Shown here: positions 22,991 through 31,367 of the stretch, piece after piece | Numbering within the stretch: the stretch's first letter is position 1 | Layout: every line of letters starts with the position of its first letter | Assembly: GCF_024623325.1 (NCBI RefSeq) | Contig: NZ_JANJZD010000038.1 | Coordinates: forward strand, 1-43,840 | Direction of reading: 5' to 3' | Origin: Acetatifactor muris | GTDB taxonomy: Bacteria > Bacillota > Clostridia > Lachnospirales > Lachnospiraceae | DNA: 43,840 bases | Translations under genes and position numbers: made by a program | The notes under the pieces: generated by a model | The model's database searches: none | The model's input: only the letters and a program-made list of their open reading frames with translations | Told to the model about the DNA's origin: nothing

Positions 22991-25900
22991 ATGGTAAATA
23001 TGAAAAAGCACGGCCTGAAAAGGCTCCTGGCGCTCCTGCTCTGCGCGGTATGCCTCTGCGGGGTGTTCCCTTCCCAGGCGTCTGCCGCCTCCGTGGGCCA
23101 GAAGGCAAGCTCCTGGCTCGGAGACCAGTACATCGGTTCTGACAGGCAGCATTATTACAGCCCGGCGCCCTACACCTACCTGGTCTACAATTCTGACGGG
23201 ACGATGGATGTGCGCACCAGCTCCGGCGGCAGCGCCTACCGGCATTACATGCTGACAGATTCGGGCGGGGTGAGCCACCATGTCTATTGCGTGGAAAGCG
23301 GCATTGCCTATAACACTTCCGACAATACCTATACATCGGAAAGCGGCACCAACAGCAATTACCTGAACCTGCTCCCTTCCGAGGCAAGGCGGGGGATCAC
23401 CCTCACGACAATCTACGGCTGGAAACCCGGCGCTTCCCTCCCTGTGCCCGGCATTAACGAGGACGATTATAAAATGGCGACACAGATCATCCTCTGGGAA
23501 TACCAGCAGCAGCTCCGCAGCGACCCTTACAGCCGGCACGGGAACGGCCAAGCAAAGGCAGACCAGTATTTCAGCGTGATTGCCGGACGTCCTGCGGAAA
23601 AGGCATATAACTGGATTCTTTCGCAGGTCGCCTCCCATTCCACGGTCCCCTCCTTTACTTCCACGAAGAAAAGCGAAGCCCCGGAGCTGGAGCTGAAATG
23701 GGACACGGAGAAAAAAGTCTATGCCCTGACCGTCACGGACACCAATAACCTGAAAATCAACCTGGAGACCCTGAAAGGCAGCGGCGTTTCCGTCACAAGG
23801 AACGGGAACAAGTACACGTTCACCAGTAAGAACATGATTATGGACCCTGTTGCCTATGAATTCCGAAAGGACATCCCTGTTGCCAACGACATGCTGATCT
23901 GGGGCAGGCCGGGCTACCAGACCATGATGACCGGCGCCAGCGACCCGGTTTCCTTCTTTGTAAAGGTCAAGACCGAGACCTACGGCACCGCAAAGATTGT
24001 CAAGACCAGCGAGGACGGCATTGTGTCCGGGATTCCTTTTCAAATCTCCGGCACGGACATCCTGGGGAATAGGGTGGATGAAACCGTCACTACCGGGGAA
24101 AACGGACAGATTAAGGAAAAGCTGCTGCCCGGCACCTATCTGGTGAAGGAGCTGCCGGTGGACCGCTATGTGACCCCTTCCGCGCAGTATGTCACCATTG
24201 AAAGCGGCCAGACCGCCACGGTCCATTTCAGCAATATCCTGAAAAAATTCCGTGTCCATGTGGTAAAGAGTGACGCAGATACCGGCACCGCCCAGGGCGA
24301 CGCCACCCTTGCCGGGGCCGTTTACGGGATTTATAACAACGGCGAGCTGGCAGACACCTACACCACCGGGCCGGACGGCAGCTTTATGACCCGGTACTAT
24401 GTCTGCGGCGATAACTGGACCGTGCGGGAGATTGAGCCGAGCACCGGCTACCTATTAAACGATACGGTCTATGAGGTGGGCGCTTCCCCAACGCTCTATG
24501 AAGTGGAGCTGAACACCGCCGAGAACCAGGTCAAAGAAACGGTCATTTATGGAAACATCCAGCTTGTGAAGCATACGGACGACCCGGACCCGGATGTGTC
24601 CGGGGATGAAAATACGGACGAACCCAATGAGGGCGTCATTGAGCGCCCGGAGGCCGGCGCGGTTTTTGAAGTCTATCTGAAAGCGGCTGGCAGCTATGAC
24701 GAGGCGAAGGAAAGCGAGCGCGACCTGCTCACTACGGATGGGGACGGCTTCGCCGCCTCTAAAATGCTCCCCTACGGGCATTACACGGTGCACCAGGTTT
24801 CCGGTGAGGAAGGGAAAGCCTTTATCCCGGATTTTACAGTCTTTGTTTCCTCCAACGGGCAGACCTACAGCTATATCCTGAATAACCGTACCATTACCGC
24901 AAGGCTGCGTGTGGAGAAATGCGACGCGGAGACCGGCAATCTTATCCCGATGACGGGCACCGGCTTCCAGATCAGGGATCTGTCCACCGGGGAATTTGTC
25001 ACCCAGGAAATCTACTACCCGAACCCGGAAACCCTTGATACCTTCTATGTTTCGGATGAAGGCTGGCTGATGCTGCCGGAGCCTCTGCACACCGGAGATT
25101 ATGAATTGTATGAGGTGGCGGCGCCCTACGGTTATGTGCTTTCCAGTGAGCCGGTGCCCTTTACCATTGACGGCAGCGAGGCCGTTGTCACGGTCACACA
25201 GCACAATATGCCGCAGAAGGGGCAGCTTACGATTACCAAGACCGGGGAGGTATTTGCTTCCGTCCAGGAGAACGGCGGCCTGTACCAGCCGGTGTATGAG
25301 GTCATGGGGCTTCCGGGCGCGGTCTATGACGTGATCGCGGATGAAGATATTTATACCGGAGACGGTACGCTTCGGGCGGCAAAAGATACCGTCGTGGAGA
25401 CCCTTGCCACCGGGGAGGACGGGACGGCGCAGAGTGGGCTTTTATACCTGGGGCGCTACCGCCTGGAGGAACGCCAGGCGCCGGAGGGGATGGTCTTAAA
25501 TACCCAGCCGGAATATGCGGAGCTTACCTATGCGGGTGAAACCGTGGAAGTGACACAGGCCGCTGCCGGCCTCTATGACGAGCGCCAGAAGGTGGATGTG
25601 AGCCTGTCCAAAGCGCTGGAAACGGACGAGCTTTTCGGGCTCGGCATGAATGAGGAATACAAGGATATTTCTTTCGGGCTGTATGCTTCCGCAGACCTGA
25701 CAGCCCTTGACGGCAGCGTGATCCCGGCAGGCGGGCTTCTGGAGGTGGTTTCCGTTGACCCGGATGAGGCGGGCGGCTATGGCGCTTCCTTTGCCTCCGA
25801 CCTTCCTTTTGGCAGCTACTATGTAAAGGAGCGCACCACAAACAGCGCTTATATCCTCCCTGATACGGAATATCCGGTTGTTTTTGAATATGCCGGCCAG

Positions 25901-27913
25901 GAGGCGGCGCTGGTACAGATTCTTGTAAACGAGGGAGAGGCTGTTTCTAATGACCTGCTGCGCGGGCGTGTGGACGGCATGAAAGCCGGGGAGAACCCGG
26001 AGGGCGGCGGAGATGTGAAGCTGGCCGGCGCGGTTATGGGCCTGTTTAAGCCCGATACAGAAGAATTTACCGGAGAAAATGCGCTGCTTACCGTTACCAC
26101 CGCGGAGGACGGCAGCTTTGCCTTTGAGAATATCCCTTACGGCCACTGGATTGTAAAGGAGATTTCTTCCCCGGCGCTCTATACGGTAAGCCCCGAACAG
26201 CACCATATTTATATCGGCGTGGACGGCCAGAGCATTGAAATCAAGGTGGAAAACACCCTGATCCGCGGCAGCGTGCAGGTGATGAAAACCGAGGCGGTAG
26301 ACGAGCCTTCTTCCGTGGAGAAAAAGGACAAGGATAACAACACCTTCCTGCGTTTCCTTTCCGGTGCGGCGTTCGATCTGTATGAGGACGCCAACGGCAA
26401 CAAGGAATTTGATTCCGAAGATACGAAGATCGGCACACTGAAAGAATCGGATGCGGGCTACCACACGGCGGAGGACCTTCTGGCAAAGGGCTATTTCGTG
26501 AAGGAAAGCAAGGCACCGGAGGGCTACCAGATGGATGAAAAAGCCTACTATTTTGAGATCACCGAGGACGGCCAGGTGGCCGTTGTGGAAAATGGAGAGG
26601 CCGGGCGCGGCTTTACCAATGAGGCGTACCGGGGGAACCTGAAAATCACGAAGGATTCCAGCGACGGGCGCAAGGACGGGTTTGCTTTTGAGGTCAGGAA
26701 TGCGGACGGCTCCTATTGTGAGACCTTTACCTCCCCGAAATCCGGCGTGATCGAGGTCAAGGGGCTGCGCGTCGGCATTTATACCGTAACGGAAATCTCC
26801 AACCGGGCAAGCAGGGACTATATCATTCCCGACGCCGCCACGGTGGAGATCAAGGCGGACGAAACCGCAACGGTCCAGTTCTTCAATGAAAAACCGGAGA
26901 AACCAAAAACGCCGGACACACCGGAGAATCCGAAAACACCGTCCAATCCGTCCAACCCATCCAACCCGTCCACACCGTCCAATCCGGGCAAAGCGGTACC
27001 GCAGACCGGGGATGATCATTTCATTTTTCTGTATGGCGGGCTTCTGGCGCTGGCTGTGATCGGCGGCGGTGTGTTTACGGTATGCCGGTACAGAAAAGGG
27101 AAGTCCAGAAAGATTTCACCGAAAGCAAAAGCTGCTAACATTGCGGTGATTACCCTCTGCGCAGCGCTGGCTCTTGGCAGCGGGTTCCTGATTGTCCGTG
27201 ACCTTAACCAGTATGCCGAGAGCGCCGGGACCTATGACGGGCTGGCGGAACATGTGGAAATACCGGAGCAGGCCGCGGAGCCGGAAGAACCGGGGACAGA
27301 GGAAGAAACAGGCAGGGAGGATTCCAGTGTGGTCCTCCCTGTTGTTGATTTTGAGGCCCTCAGGGAAAACGGGCCGGACATCATCGGATGGCTTAACCTT
27401 CCCGATACGGCCATCAACTACCCGGTAACGCAGACAGACGATAACGAGTATTACCTGCACCATCTGTACGACGGCACCTATAACAAGGTGGGCTGCCTGT
27501 TTGCAGACTATGAGAACCGGGCGGATTTTTCGGACCGCAATACCATTATCTACGGCCACAACATGCGGGACGGTTCCATGTTCGCCGCCCTGAATGAATA
27601 TGGCGGGCAGGGCTATTATGACGGTCACCCGCAGATGTACCTTGTCACCCCTGGCGGCGGCTATACCGTGGAAGTCTTTACGGCGTTTGCGGCAGAGCCC
27701 GGAGAGTCCGGCAGCGACGCCTCTCCCTGGAGGCTTAGCTGGAAGGATGACGGGGCCTACACTACCTGGCTTTCTGAAATGGCGGGCCGGTCTGTCATTG
27801 AGACCGATGTAACGGTGACTTCCAGTGATAAGGTGCTGACCCTTTCTACCTGTACGCCCGGAGGCAGGAGCCGCTTTATCGTCATGGGAAAGCTGGCGGC
27901 TATAAACGATTAA
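22991..27913 (+). CDS. thioester/SpaA-repeat adhesin fused to a class B sortase
   Basis: The 1640-residue protein has a signal peptide (residues ~1-32). A thioester-type domain follows, with Cys100 (VYCVESG) and Gln165 in ATQIILWEYQ. About nine SpaA/Cna-B-like repeats come next, many ending in a YxVxE-type strand, and then a Pro-rich stalk and a sorting signal VPQTG (1336-1340) with membrane helix and basic tail. Without any stop the chain continues into a second membrane helix and a class B sortase with His1523 (IYGHN), Cys1621 (LSTCTPGG) and Arg1628. Adhesin and sortase are usually separate proteins. It probably mediates covalent donor-recipient contact. Confidence 0.9.
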   Translation: MVNMKKHGLKRLLALLLCAVCLCGVFPSQASAASVGQKASSWLGDQYIGSDRQHYYSPAPYTYLVYNSDGTMDVRTSSGGSAYRHYMLTDSGGVSHHVYCVESGIAYNTSDNTYTSESGTNSNYLNLLPSEARRGITLTTIYGWKPGASLPVPGINEDDYKMATQIILWEYQQQLRSDPYSRHGNGQAKADQYFSVIAGRPAEKAYNWILSQVASHSTVPSFTSTKKSEAPELELKWDTEKKVYALTVTDTNNLKINLETLKGSGVSVTRNGNKYTFTSKNMIMDPVAYEFRKDIPVANDMLIWGRPGYQTMMTGASDPVSFFVKVKTETYGTAKIVKTSEDGIVSGIPFQISGTDILGNRVDETVTTGENGQIKEKLLPGTYLVKELPVDRYVTPSAQYVTIESGQTATVHFSNILKKFRVHVVKSDADTGTAQGDATLAGAVYGIYNNGELADTYTTGPDGSFMTRYYVCGDNWTVREIEPSTGYLLNDTVYEVGASPTLYEVELNTAENQVKETVIYGNIQLVKHTDDPDPDVSGDENTDEPNEGVIERPEAGAVFEVYLKAAGSYDEAKESERDLLTTDGDGFAASKMLPYGHYTVHQVSGEEGKAFIPDFTVFVSSNGQTYSYILNNRTITARLRVEKCDAETGNLIPMTGTGFQIRDLSTGEFVTQEIYYPNPETLDTFYVSDEGWLMLPEPLHTGDYELYEVAAPYGYVLSSEPVPFTIDGSEAVVTVTQHNMPQKGQLTITKTGEVFASVQENGGLYQPVYEVMGLPGAVYDVIADEDIYTGDGTLRAAKDTVVETLATGEDGTAQSGLLYLGRYRLEERQAPEGMVLNTQPEYAELTYAGETVEVTQAAAGLYDERQKVDVSLSKALETDELFGLGMNEEYKDISFGLYASADLTALDGSVIPAGGLLEVVSVDPDEAGGYGASFASDLPFGSYYVKERTTNSAYILPDTEYPVVFEYAGQEAALVQILVNEGEAVSNDLLRGRVDGMKAGENPEGGGDVKLAGAVMGLFKPDTEEFTGENALLTVTTAEDGSFAFENIPYGHWIVKEISSPALYTVSPEQHHIYIGVDGQSIEIKVENTLIRGSVQVMKTEAVDEPSSVEKKDKDNNTFLRFLSGAAFDLYEDANGNKEFDSEDTKIGTLKESDAGYHTAEDLLAKGYFVKESKAPEGYQMDEKAYYFEITEDGQVAVVENGEAGRGFTNEAYRGNLKITKDSSDGRKDGFAFEVRNADGSYCETFTSPKSGVIEVKGLRVGIYTVTEISNRASRDYIIPDAATVEIKADETATVQFFNEKPEKPKTPDTPENPKTPSNPSNPSNPSTPSNPGKAVPQTGDDHFIFLYGGLLALAVIGGGVFTVCRYRKGKSRKISPKAKAANIAVITLCAALALGSGFLIVRDLNQYAESAGTYDGLAEHVEIPEQAAEPEEPGTEEETGREDSSVVLPVVDFEALRENGPDIIGWLNLPDTAINYPVTQTDDNEYYLHHLYDGTYNKVGCLFADYENRADFSDRNTIIYGHNMRDGSMFAALNEYGGQGYYDGHPQMYLVTPGGGYTVEVFTAFAAEPGESGSDASPWRLSWKDDGAYTTWLSEMAGRSVIETDVTVTSSDKVLTLSTCTPGGRSRFIVMGKLAAIND

Positions 27914-27929
27914 CAAGCATATGGAAACC

Positions 27930-27956
27930 GGTGCGGGGGCTGTCTGCTCCCGCACC
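27930..27956 (+). other. intergenic hairpin
   Basis: GGTGCGGG (27930-27937) and CCCGCACC (27949-27956) form an 8-bp stem just before the ribosome site of the 27979 gene. No U-tract follows. Confidence 0.5.
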
Positions 27957-27978
27957 TGCTATATAGGAGGATTTTTCT

Positions 27979-28461
27979 ATGGTGAATACCATTGTTTCGA
28001 TACCCGGCTACGTCCATCTGTACCGCTCCCTTCTGCGGTTCTATGACATGCCGGAGAATGAGGTCCGGGAAATGCTCTATCTTCTGAATACGGCAAACCT
28101 GGACTGCTACGAGTATTACCACCCGGAGCGTGATGTGGTCCAGAGCGGGCCGGTGGCCTTTAGCGGCTGGCTGGAGCATGGGGATTACCGCCCTTACCGG
28201 ACGGAGGTACAGCTTTATAAATCCCTGCTGTTCTTAAAGCGAAGCATTGACCGTGACCTGATCGTGACCGCACAGCGGGAGGCGCTGCAGACGCTGCGGT
28301 GTATCATTTCCAACCTGGAATACCGCTTCTACAAGGCGTATGGCATGGAGATCGAGGACAAGCGGACCGTGTACGGGGAATGTACCTACCACATGGTCCC
28401 CAGGGAGGACGAGCCCAGCGTGTGCCTGATGCACGACTGGATTTATCTGCCGAGTGCCTGA
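27979..28461 (+). CDS. conserved ICE protein of unknown function
   Basis: The 160-residue protein starts at ATG 27979, after AGGAGG. It is soluble and probably mostly helical, with aromatic-rich stretches (VHLYRSLLRFYDM, LDCYEYYHPERDVV) and a helical middle (LQTLRCIISNLEYRFYKAYG). The end carries several cysteines and tyrosines (YGECTYHM, CLMHDWIYL). I do not recognise a family. It follows the adhesin gene and precedes the nucleotide-metabolism cluster, separated from it by a hairpin. Confidence 0.7.
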   Translation: MVNTIVSIPGYVHLYRSLLRFYDMPENEVREMLYLLNTANLDCYEYYHPERDVVQSGPVAFSGWLEHGDYRPYRTEVQLYKSLLFLKRSIDRDLIVTAQREALQTLRCIISNLEYRFYKAYGMEIEDKRTVYGECTYHMVPREDEPSVCLMHDWIYLPSA

Positions 28462-28513
28462 AATGCAGCGGATAAAAGATGTAATGCGTATTTTGTTCTG
28501 CTTCAAGTAAAAC

Positions 28514-28543
28514 TGTCCCGGATTCTATACCGTATTCGGGACA
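28514..28543 (+). terminator. attenuator-like hairpin before the nucleotide cluster
   Basis: TGTCCCG (28514-28520) pairs with CGGGACA (28537-28543); ATCCATTTTTC follows, then the AAAGGAGGG ribosome site. It separates the cluster from the upstream gene. Confidence 0.5.
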
Positions 28544-28570
28544 ATCCATTTTTCAAAGGAGGGATGCCAT

Positions 28571-28897
28571 ATCACACAACAGGAAGTCAATGCCGTGTTT
28601 GACGAACAGGTGCGGCTCTGTGCCGACACATTGCAAAAGAAAACGAAGGAATATACCGGGGACGATACGGACCGGCTGGGGGCTTTTAAGGCGGCGGCAG
28701 CCTTGCAGCACACCACGCCGGAGCGCGCCCTTGCCGGGATGCTGGCGAAGCATATCGTTTCCCTGTACGACATGTGCTTTGACAATGATACGGATTACGG
28801 GATGAGCATATGGGAGGAAAAGATCACAGACAGCCTCAACTATCTGTTCTTATTGAAAGCCATTGTAAAGGAGGGACATACCGATCAGACGGATTGA
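28571..28897 (+). CDS. DUF1599-like (nucleotide modification associated) protein
   Basis: About 108 residues if started at ATC 28571, seven bases after AGGAGGG; the first usual start, GTG 28595, is 31 bases from that site and would cut the first helix. The sequence resembles DUF1599/Nmad1: KKTKEYTGDDTDRLGAFKAA, then AGMLAKHIVSLYDMC and WEEKITDSLNYLFLL. Relatives are linked to nucleotide-modification systems and have a MazG-like all-helical fold. It lies directly before a ThyX-like gene and a dUTPase, so it likely handles a nucleotide substrate. Confidence 0.65.
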   Translation: MTQQEVNAVFDEQVRLCADTLQKKTKEYTGDDTDRLGAFKAAAALQHTTPERALAGMLAKHIVSLYDMCFDNDTDYGMSIWEEKITDSLNYLFLLKAIVKEGHTDQTD

Positions 28898-29651
28898 AGT
28901 AAAAATATTGAACTGCCAGGCGGTTTCGGAGGCCGAGAAAAACATGGTCTTTGCCGCCCGGCTCACCCAGAGGGGCCATAAGATCGCCACAATGGACGAT
29001 TTGATGGCCCTTTATGAAAAATCATTCAGTGAGGATTCTGTGGCGGTCATCAGCGCCCTTCCCCACCCGACGGTCCAGAAATTTGCGGTGATTACCGTCG
29101 CCGTAGTAGGGGCAAGCCGGAGGTTCCTTTCGCAGATCACCCGGCACCAGAACGAAGTAAAGTTTATGAGCGCGTCCTTACAGTACAGCAATTATGCGGG
29201 GCAGGCGGATTTTGCCATACCTTATGAGATCATCACCGCCCCGGCAGCGGTCCGGGAACTGTACTTAAAAAGCTGCCACGATGGCATGGGCTGTTACGAA
29301 AAGCTGTGCGCCGAGGGGATCGGCCATGACGCGGCGGGATATGTCACACCTCAGGGGCTTCGGAATGTACTGGTTATCAGCGCCACGCCCTACCAGTGGA
29401 AACACATCATCGGCCAGCGGGTATGCCGGCGCAATACGGATGAGACCCGGATCGTGCTCTTAAAAATCTGGCAGGAGCTTTATACATTAAGCACGGCGCT
29501 GTTTGCCCCTGATCTTACAGGTCCCTTCTGCCAAAAAGACAAATGTCTGGAGGGGAAAATGACCTGCGGGAACAAACTGAAAGCGGATATGACGCCCGGA
29601 GACATCCTAAAAACGGACTATCCGGCGCTTCTGGAAGGAGGCGGCGCATGA
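28884..29651 (+). CDS. thyX: ThyX-like flavin-dependent thymidylate synthase, atypical
   Basis: About 255 residues from ATC 28884, eight bases after AAAGGAGGG. The first usual start, TTG 28908, has no ribosome site and removes the strand RIEVKIL. ThyX features are present: the block around SRRFLSQITRHQNEVKFMSA, and later RNVLVISATPYQWKHIIGQR and DETRIVLL. However, the signature RHRxxSxNxxSxR is changed (RHQNEVKFMSASLQY), and a C-terminal Cys-rich stretch (FCQKDKCLEGKMTCGNK) is unusual. It may make dTMP or modify dUMP differently. It overlaps the previous gene by 14 bases and the dUTPase by 4. Confidence 0.8.
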   Translation: MRRIEVKILNCQAVSEAEKNMVFAARLTQRGHKIATMDDLMALYEKSFSEDSVAVISALPHPTVQKFAVITVAVVGASRRFLSQITRHQNEVKFMSASLQYSNYAGQADFAIPYEIITAPAAVRELYLKSCHDGMGCYEKLCAEGIGHDAAGYVTPQGLRNVLVISATPYQWKHIIGQRVCRRNTDETRIVLLKIWQELYTLSTALFAPDLTGPFCQKDKCLEGKMTCGNKLKADMTPGDILKTDYPALLEGGGA

Positions 29652-30061
29652 AGATCAGACTGATCGACTTTGGCGTGCCGGAGGACCGCCGCCCTTTCCG
29701 TCCGCATGGGAACGATGCCGGCGCGGATGTCTACATGCCTTATGACTGCACGTTACAGCCGGGGGAGATCGCAAAGGTTCCTCTTGGGTTCGGGATTGAA
29801 GTACCGGACGGATATGCGGGCTATGTATTCCCGCGCACCAGCATGGCGGTAAAAGGGCTGGTCTGTGAGCTGCCGCCGGTGGATTCCGGCTACCGCGGGG
29901 AGATTCATGCGATTATCAGCAATGTAAGCAGCCAGACCCAGGAGATTTCCAAAGGTTCCCGCGTGGGGCAGCTTGTGATTACCCCGGTTGTCATTGCGGA
30001 CTTTGTTTCGGAGCTGGGTAAGCAGCGCGGCACAGGCGGGTTCGGGAGTACAGGAAAATAA
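29648..30061 (+). CDS. dut: dUTPase (dUTP diphosphatase)
   Basis: The 137-residue trimer-type dUTPase starts at ATG 29648, overlapping the ThyX-like stop. Motifs are clear: GNDAGADVYMP (1), PRTSMAVKG (2), PPVDSGYRGEIHAII (3, with the catalytic Asp), GSRVGQLVI (4), and RGTGGFGSTGK (5). It converts dUTP to dUMP, the substrate of the adjacent ThyX-like enzyme. Full length and apparently functional. Confidence 0.92.
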   Translation: MKIRLIDFGVPEDRRPFRPHGNDAGADVYMPYDCTLQPGEIAKVPLGFGIEVPDGYAGYVFPRTSMAVKGLVCELPPVDSGYRGEIHAIISNVSSQTQEISKGSRVGQLVITPVVIADFVSELGKQRGTGGFGSTGK

Positions 30062-30159
30062 AAAAGTGACATTCCGGGAGTGATTCTTGGTTTATCGCCA
30101 GTAGTGGGATTGGGCATATCAGGAGGATTGCGGGATAAAATAAAAGAAAGGCAGCAAAA

Positions 30160-30181
30160 AGCGGCCAGCACCGTGGCCGCT
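30160..30181. terminator. hairpin between convergent dut and XRE genes
   Basis: AGCGGCCA (30160-30167) pairs with TGGCCGCT (30174-30181), with AAAAA before it on the plus strand, which becomes a U-tract for the minus-strand XRE transcript. Confidence 0.6.
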
Positions 30182-30495
30182 CATTTCCTGCTATTGAGTT
30201 CTTTCATAATTCCCAGGAGATAAGAAAGCGACCTGGAATCCAGTTTTTTTGCCTCTGTGATAAATTCCTTTAAGGCTTGCGGGTCCGGGTTCCCTTCGTC
30301 AAAAAATTCCTGGGGCGTCACGCCCAGATATTCACAGATGTAAAGGAAGGACTGCATGGAGGGAAGGGACTTTTTATTTTCAATGTTGTTAATGTAGTTA
30401 TTTGCCTGTCCCAATGACAACGACATATCGCGTGCAGATACGCCTTTCTGTGTCCGCAGCTTTGCCAGCCGTTCCGGGACGAAATCTTCATACAT
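30181..30495 (-). CDS. XRE-family regulator
   Basis: The 104-residue protein has an N-terminal HTH (ERLAKLRTQKGVSARDMSLS, then LGQANNYINNIENKKSLPSM) and the usual QSFLYICEYLGVTPQEFF ending. A short helical C-terminus follows. It is divergent from the SLOG gene; an 8-bp inverted repeat (30532-30567) and a promoter lie between, so it probably represses that gene and itself. ATG 30495 is preceded on its strand by TAGGAGGTAGAGGC. Confidence 0.85.
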   Translation of the reverse strand: MYEDFVPERLAKLRTQKGVSARDMSLSLGQANNYINNIENKKSLPSMQSFLYICEYLGVTPQEFFDEGNPDPQALKEFITEAKKLDSRSLSYLLGIMKELNSRK

Positions 30496-30531
30496 CGCCT
30501 CTACCTCCTATTCTGTAATAGATTGTACCTT

Positions 30532-30601
30532 ACACCCTTCCCTTATTCGCAAAATTAAAAAGGGTGTTTGTGTTGAAGCGCTAAAATAAATCTATTATAA
30601 T
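30532..30601 (+). promoter_or_regulatory. promoter with inverted repeat before the SLOG gene
   Basis: ACACCCTT (30532-30539) and AAGGGTGT (30560-30567) flank 20 bases and could be an operator. TTGAAG (30573-30578) and TATAAT (30596-30601) are 17 bp apart and drive the gene at 30646. Confidence 0.65.
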
Positions 30602-30645
30602 TTGATAAATGAAGAATACTAACTATCGGATGGAGGAAAAGAAAG

Positions 30646-31155
30646 ATGGAAGGAAAGACATGCTGTGTCACCGGGCACAGGGATTTACCGCAGAAAGAAA
30701 TCAACCATGTAAAGGCGGCGCTGCGGCGTGAGATTGACTGCGCCGTTGCGGACGGGTTTACCCGCTTTATGAGCGGCTTTGCGGACGGCGTGGACCAGTA
30801 TTTCGCAGAGATTGTACTGGAAAAGAAAAAGACGAATCCGGCGCTGGAGTTGGTTGCGGTTATCCCCTACCAAAAGCGCCTGGACAGCCTGATGGAGAAA
30901 GGGCGGACCTATGAAATGCTGGAGGCATGTGCGGATGTTGTCGTCATGCAGGAAAAATACCATCCCAGCGTCTATTCCCACCGGAACCGCTACATGGCCG
31001 AACACTCAGACCGGGTGATCGCCGTATATGACGGGAGGGAAAAAGGCGGCACGGTCAGGACGATCCGGTTCGCGCACCAGATGAAAAAGGAGCTGCGGGA
31101 AATCCCGGTGGGGGAGATCATCCTGCCGGGACAGCCCGCAGCAGGAAGAAAATAG
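30646..31155 (+). CDS. SLOG-superfamily protein (DUF1273/YpsA-like)
   Basis: The 169-residue protein starts at ATG 30646 after ATGGAGG. It shows the YpsA-like Rossmann pattern: CCVTGHRDLP near the N-terminus, FMSGFADGVDQYFAEIVL (nucleotide-binding loop GxADGxD), LELVAVIPYQKRL, and a final RYMAEHSDRVIAVYDGREKG. SLOG proteins bind nucleotides or nucleotide-derived signals, and some act in bacterial defence. The ligand here is unknown. It is controlled separately, behind its own promoter and a divergent XRE gene. Confidence 0.85.
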   Translation: MEGKTCCVTGHRDLPQKEINHVKAALRREIDCAVADGFTRFMSGFADGVDQYFAEIVLEKKKTNPALELVAVIPYQKRLDSLMEKGRTYEMLEACADVVVMQEKYHPSVYSHRNRYMAEHSDRVIAVYDGREKGGTVRTIRFAHQMKKELREIPVGEIILPGQPAAGRK

Positions 31156-31232
31156 AAGAATGGATAACTGATACCTGATGATGCGCCTGCTTTCCAGTGG
31201 GCGTTTTCTTTTTACCCGGAAGGAGGGCTGTT

Positions 31233-31367
31233 ATGTGTAACCTGGTGATGTGCTCCCTGTGCTTTTTAGCAGGCACAGTGGTGGGCGTGATGCTCATGTG
31301 CCTTCTGCAATCCAGCAGGCGCATTGACGAAGATTTTGAGGAAATGCAAAGGAGGTCTGGATATTGA
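31233..31367 (+). CDS. DUF3789-like single-membrane-span small protein
   Basis: The 44-residue protein starts at ATG 31233 after AAGGAGGG. It has one membrane helix (NLVMCSLCFLAGTVVGVMLM) and a short charged tail (RRIDEDFEEMQRRSGY). This size and layout match DUF3789 proteins found in conjugative elements. Its TGA overlaps the TTG start of the topoisomerase gene, so translation of the two is coupled. Function unknown. Confidence 0.75.
   Translation: MCNLVMCSLCFLAGTVVGVMLMCLLQSSRRIDEDFEEMQRRSGY

Noticed and set aside
25496..27019. 507-codon reading frame antisense to the adhesin gene
   Set aside because: It mirrors the GC-rich codon pattern of the adhesin, has no ribosome site, and its translation lacks protein-like features.
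30102..30230. short plus-strand frame between dut and the XRE gene
   Set aside because: It runs through the convergent terminator and into the opposing gene; likely chance.
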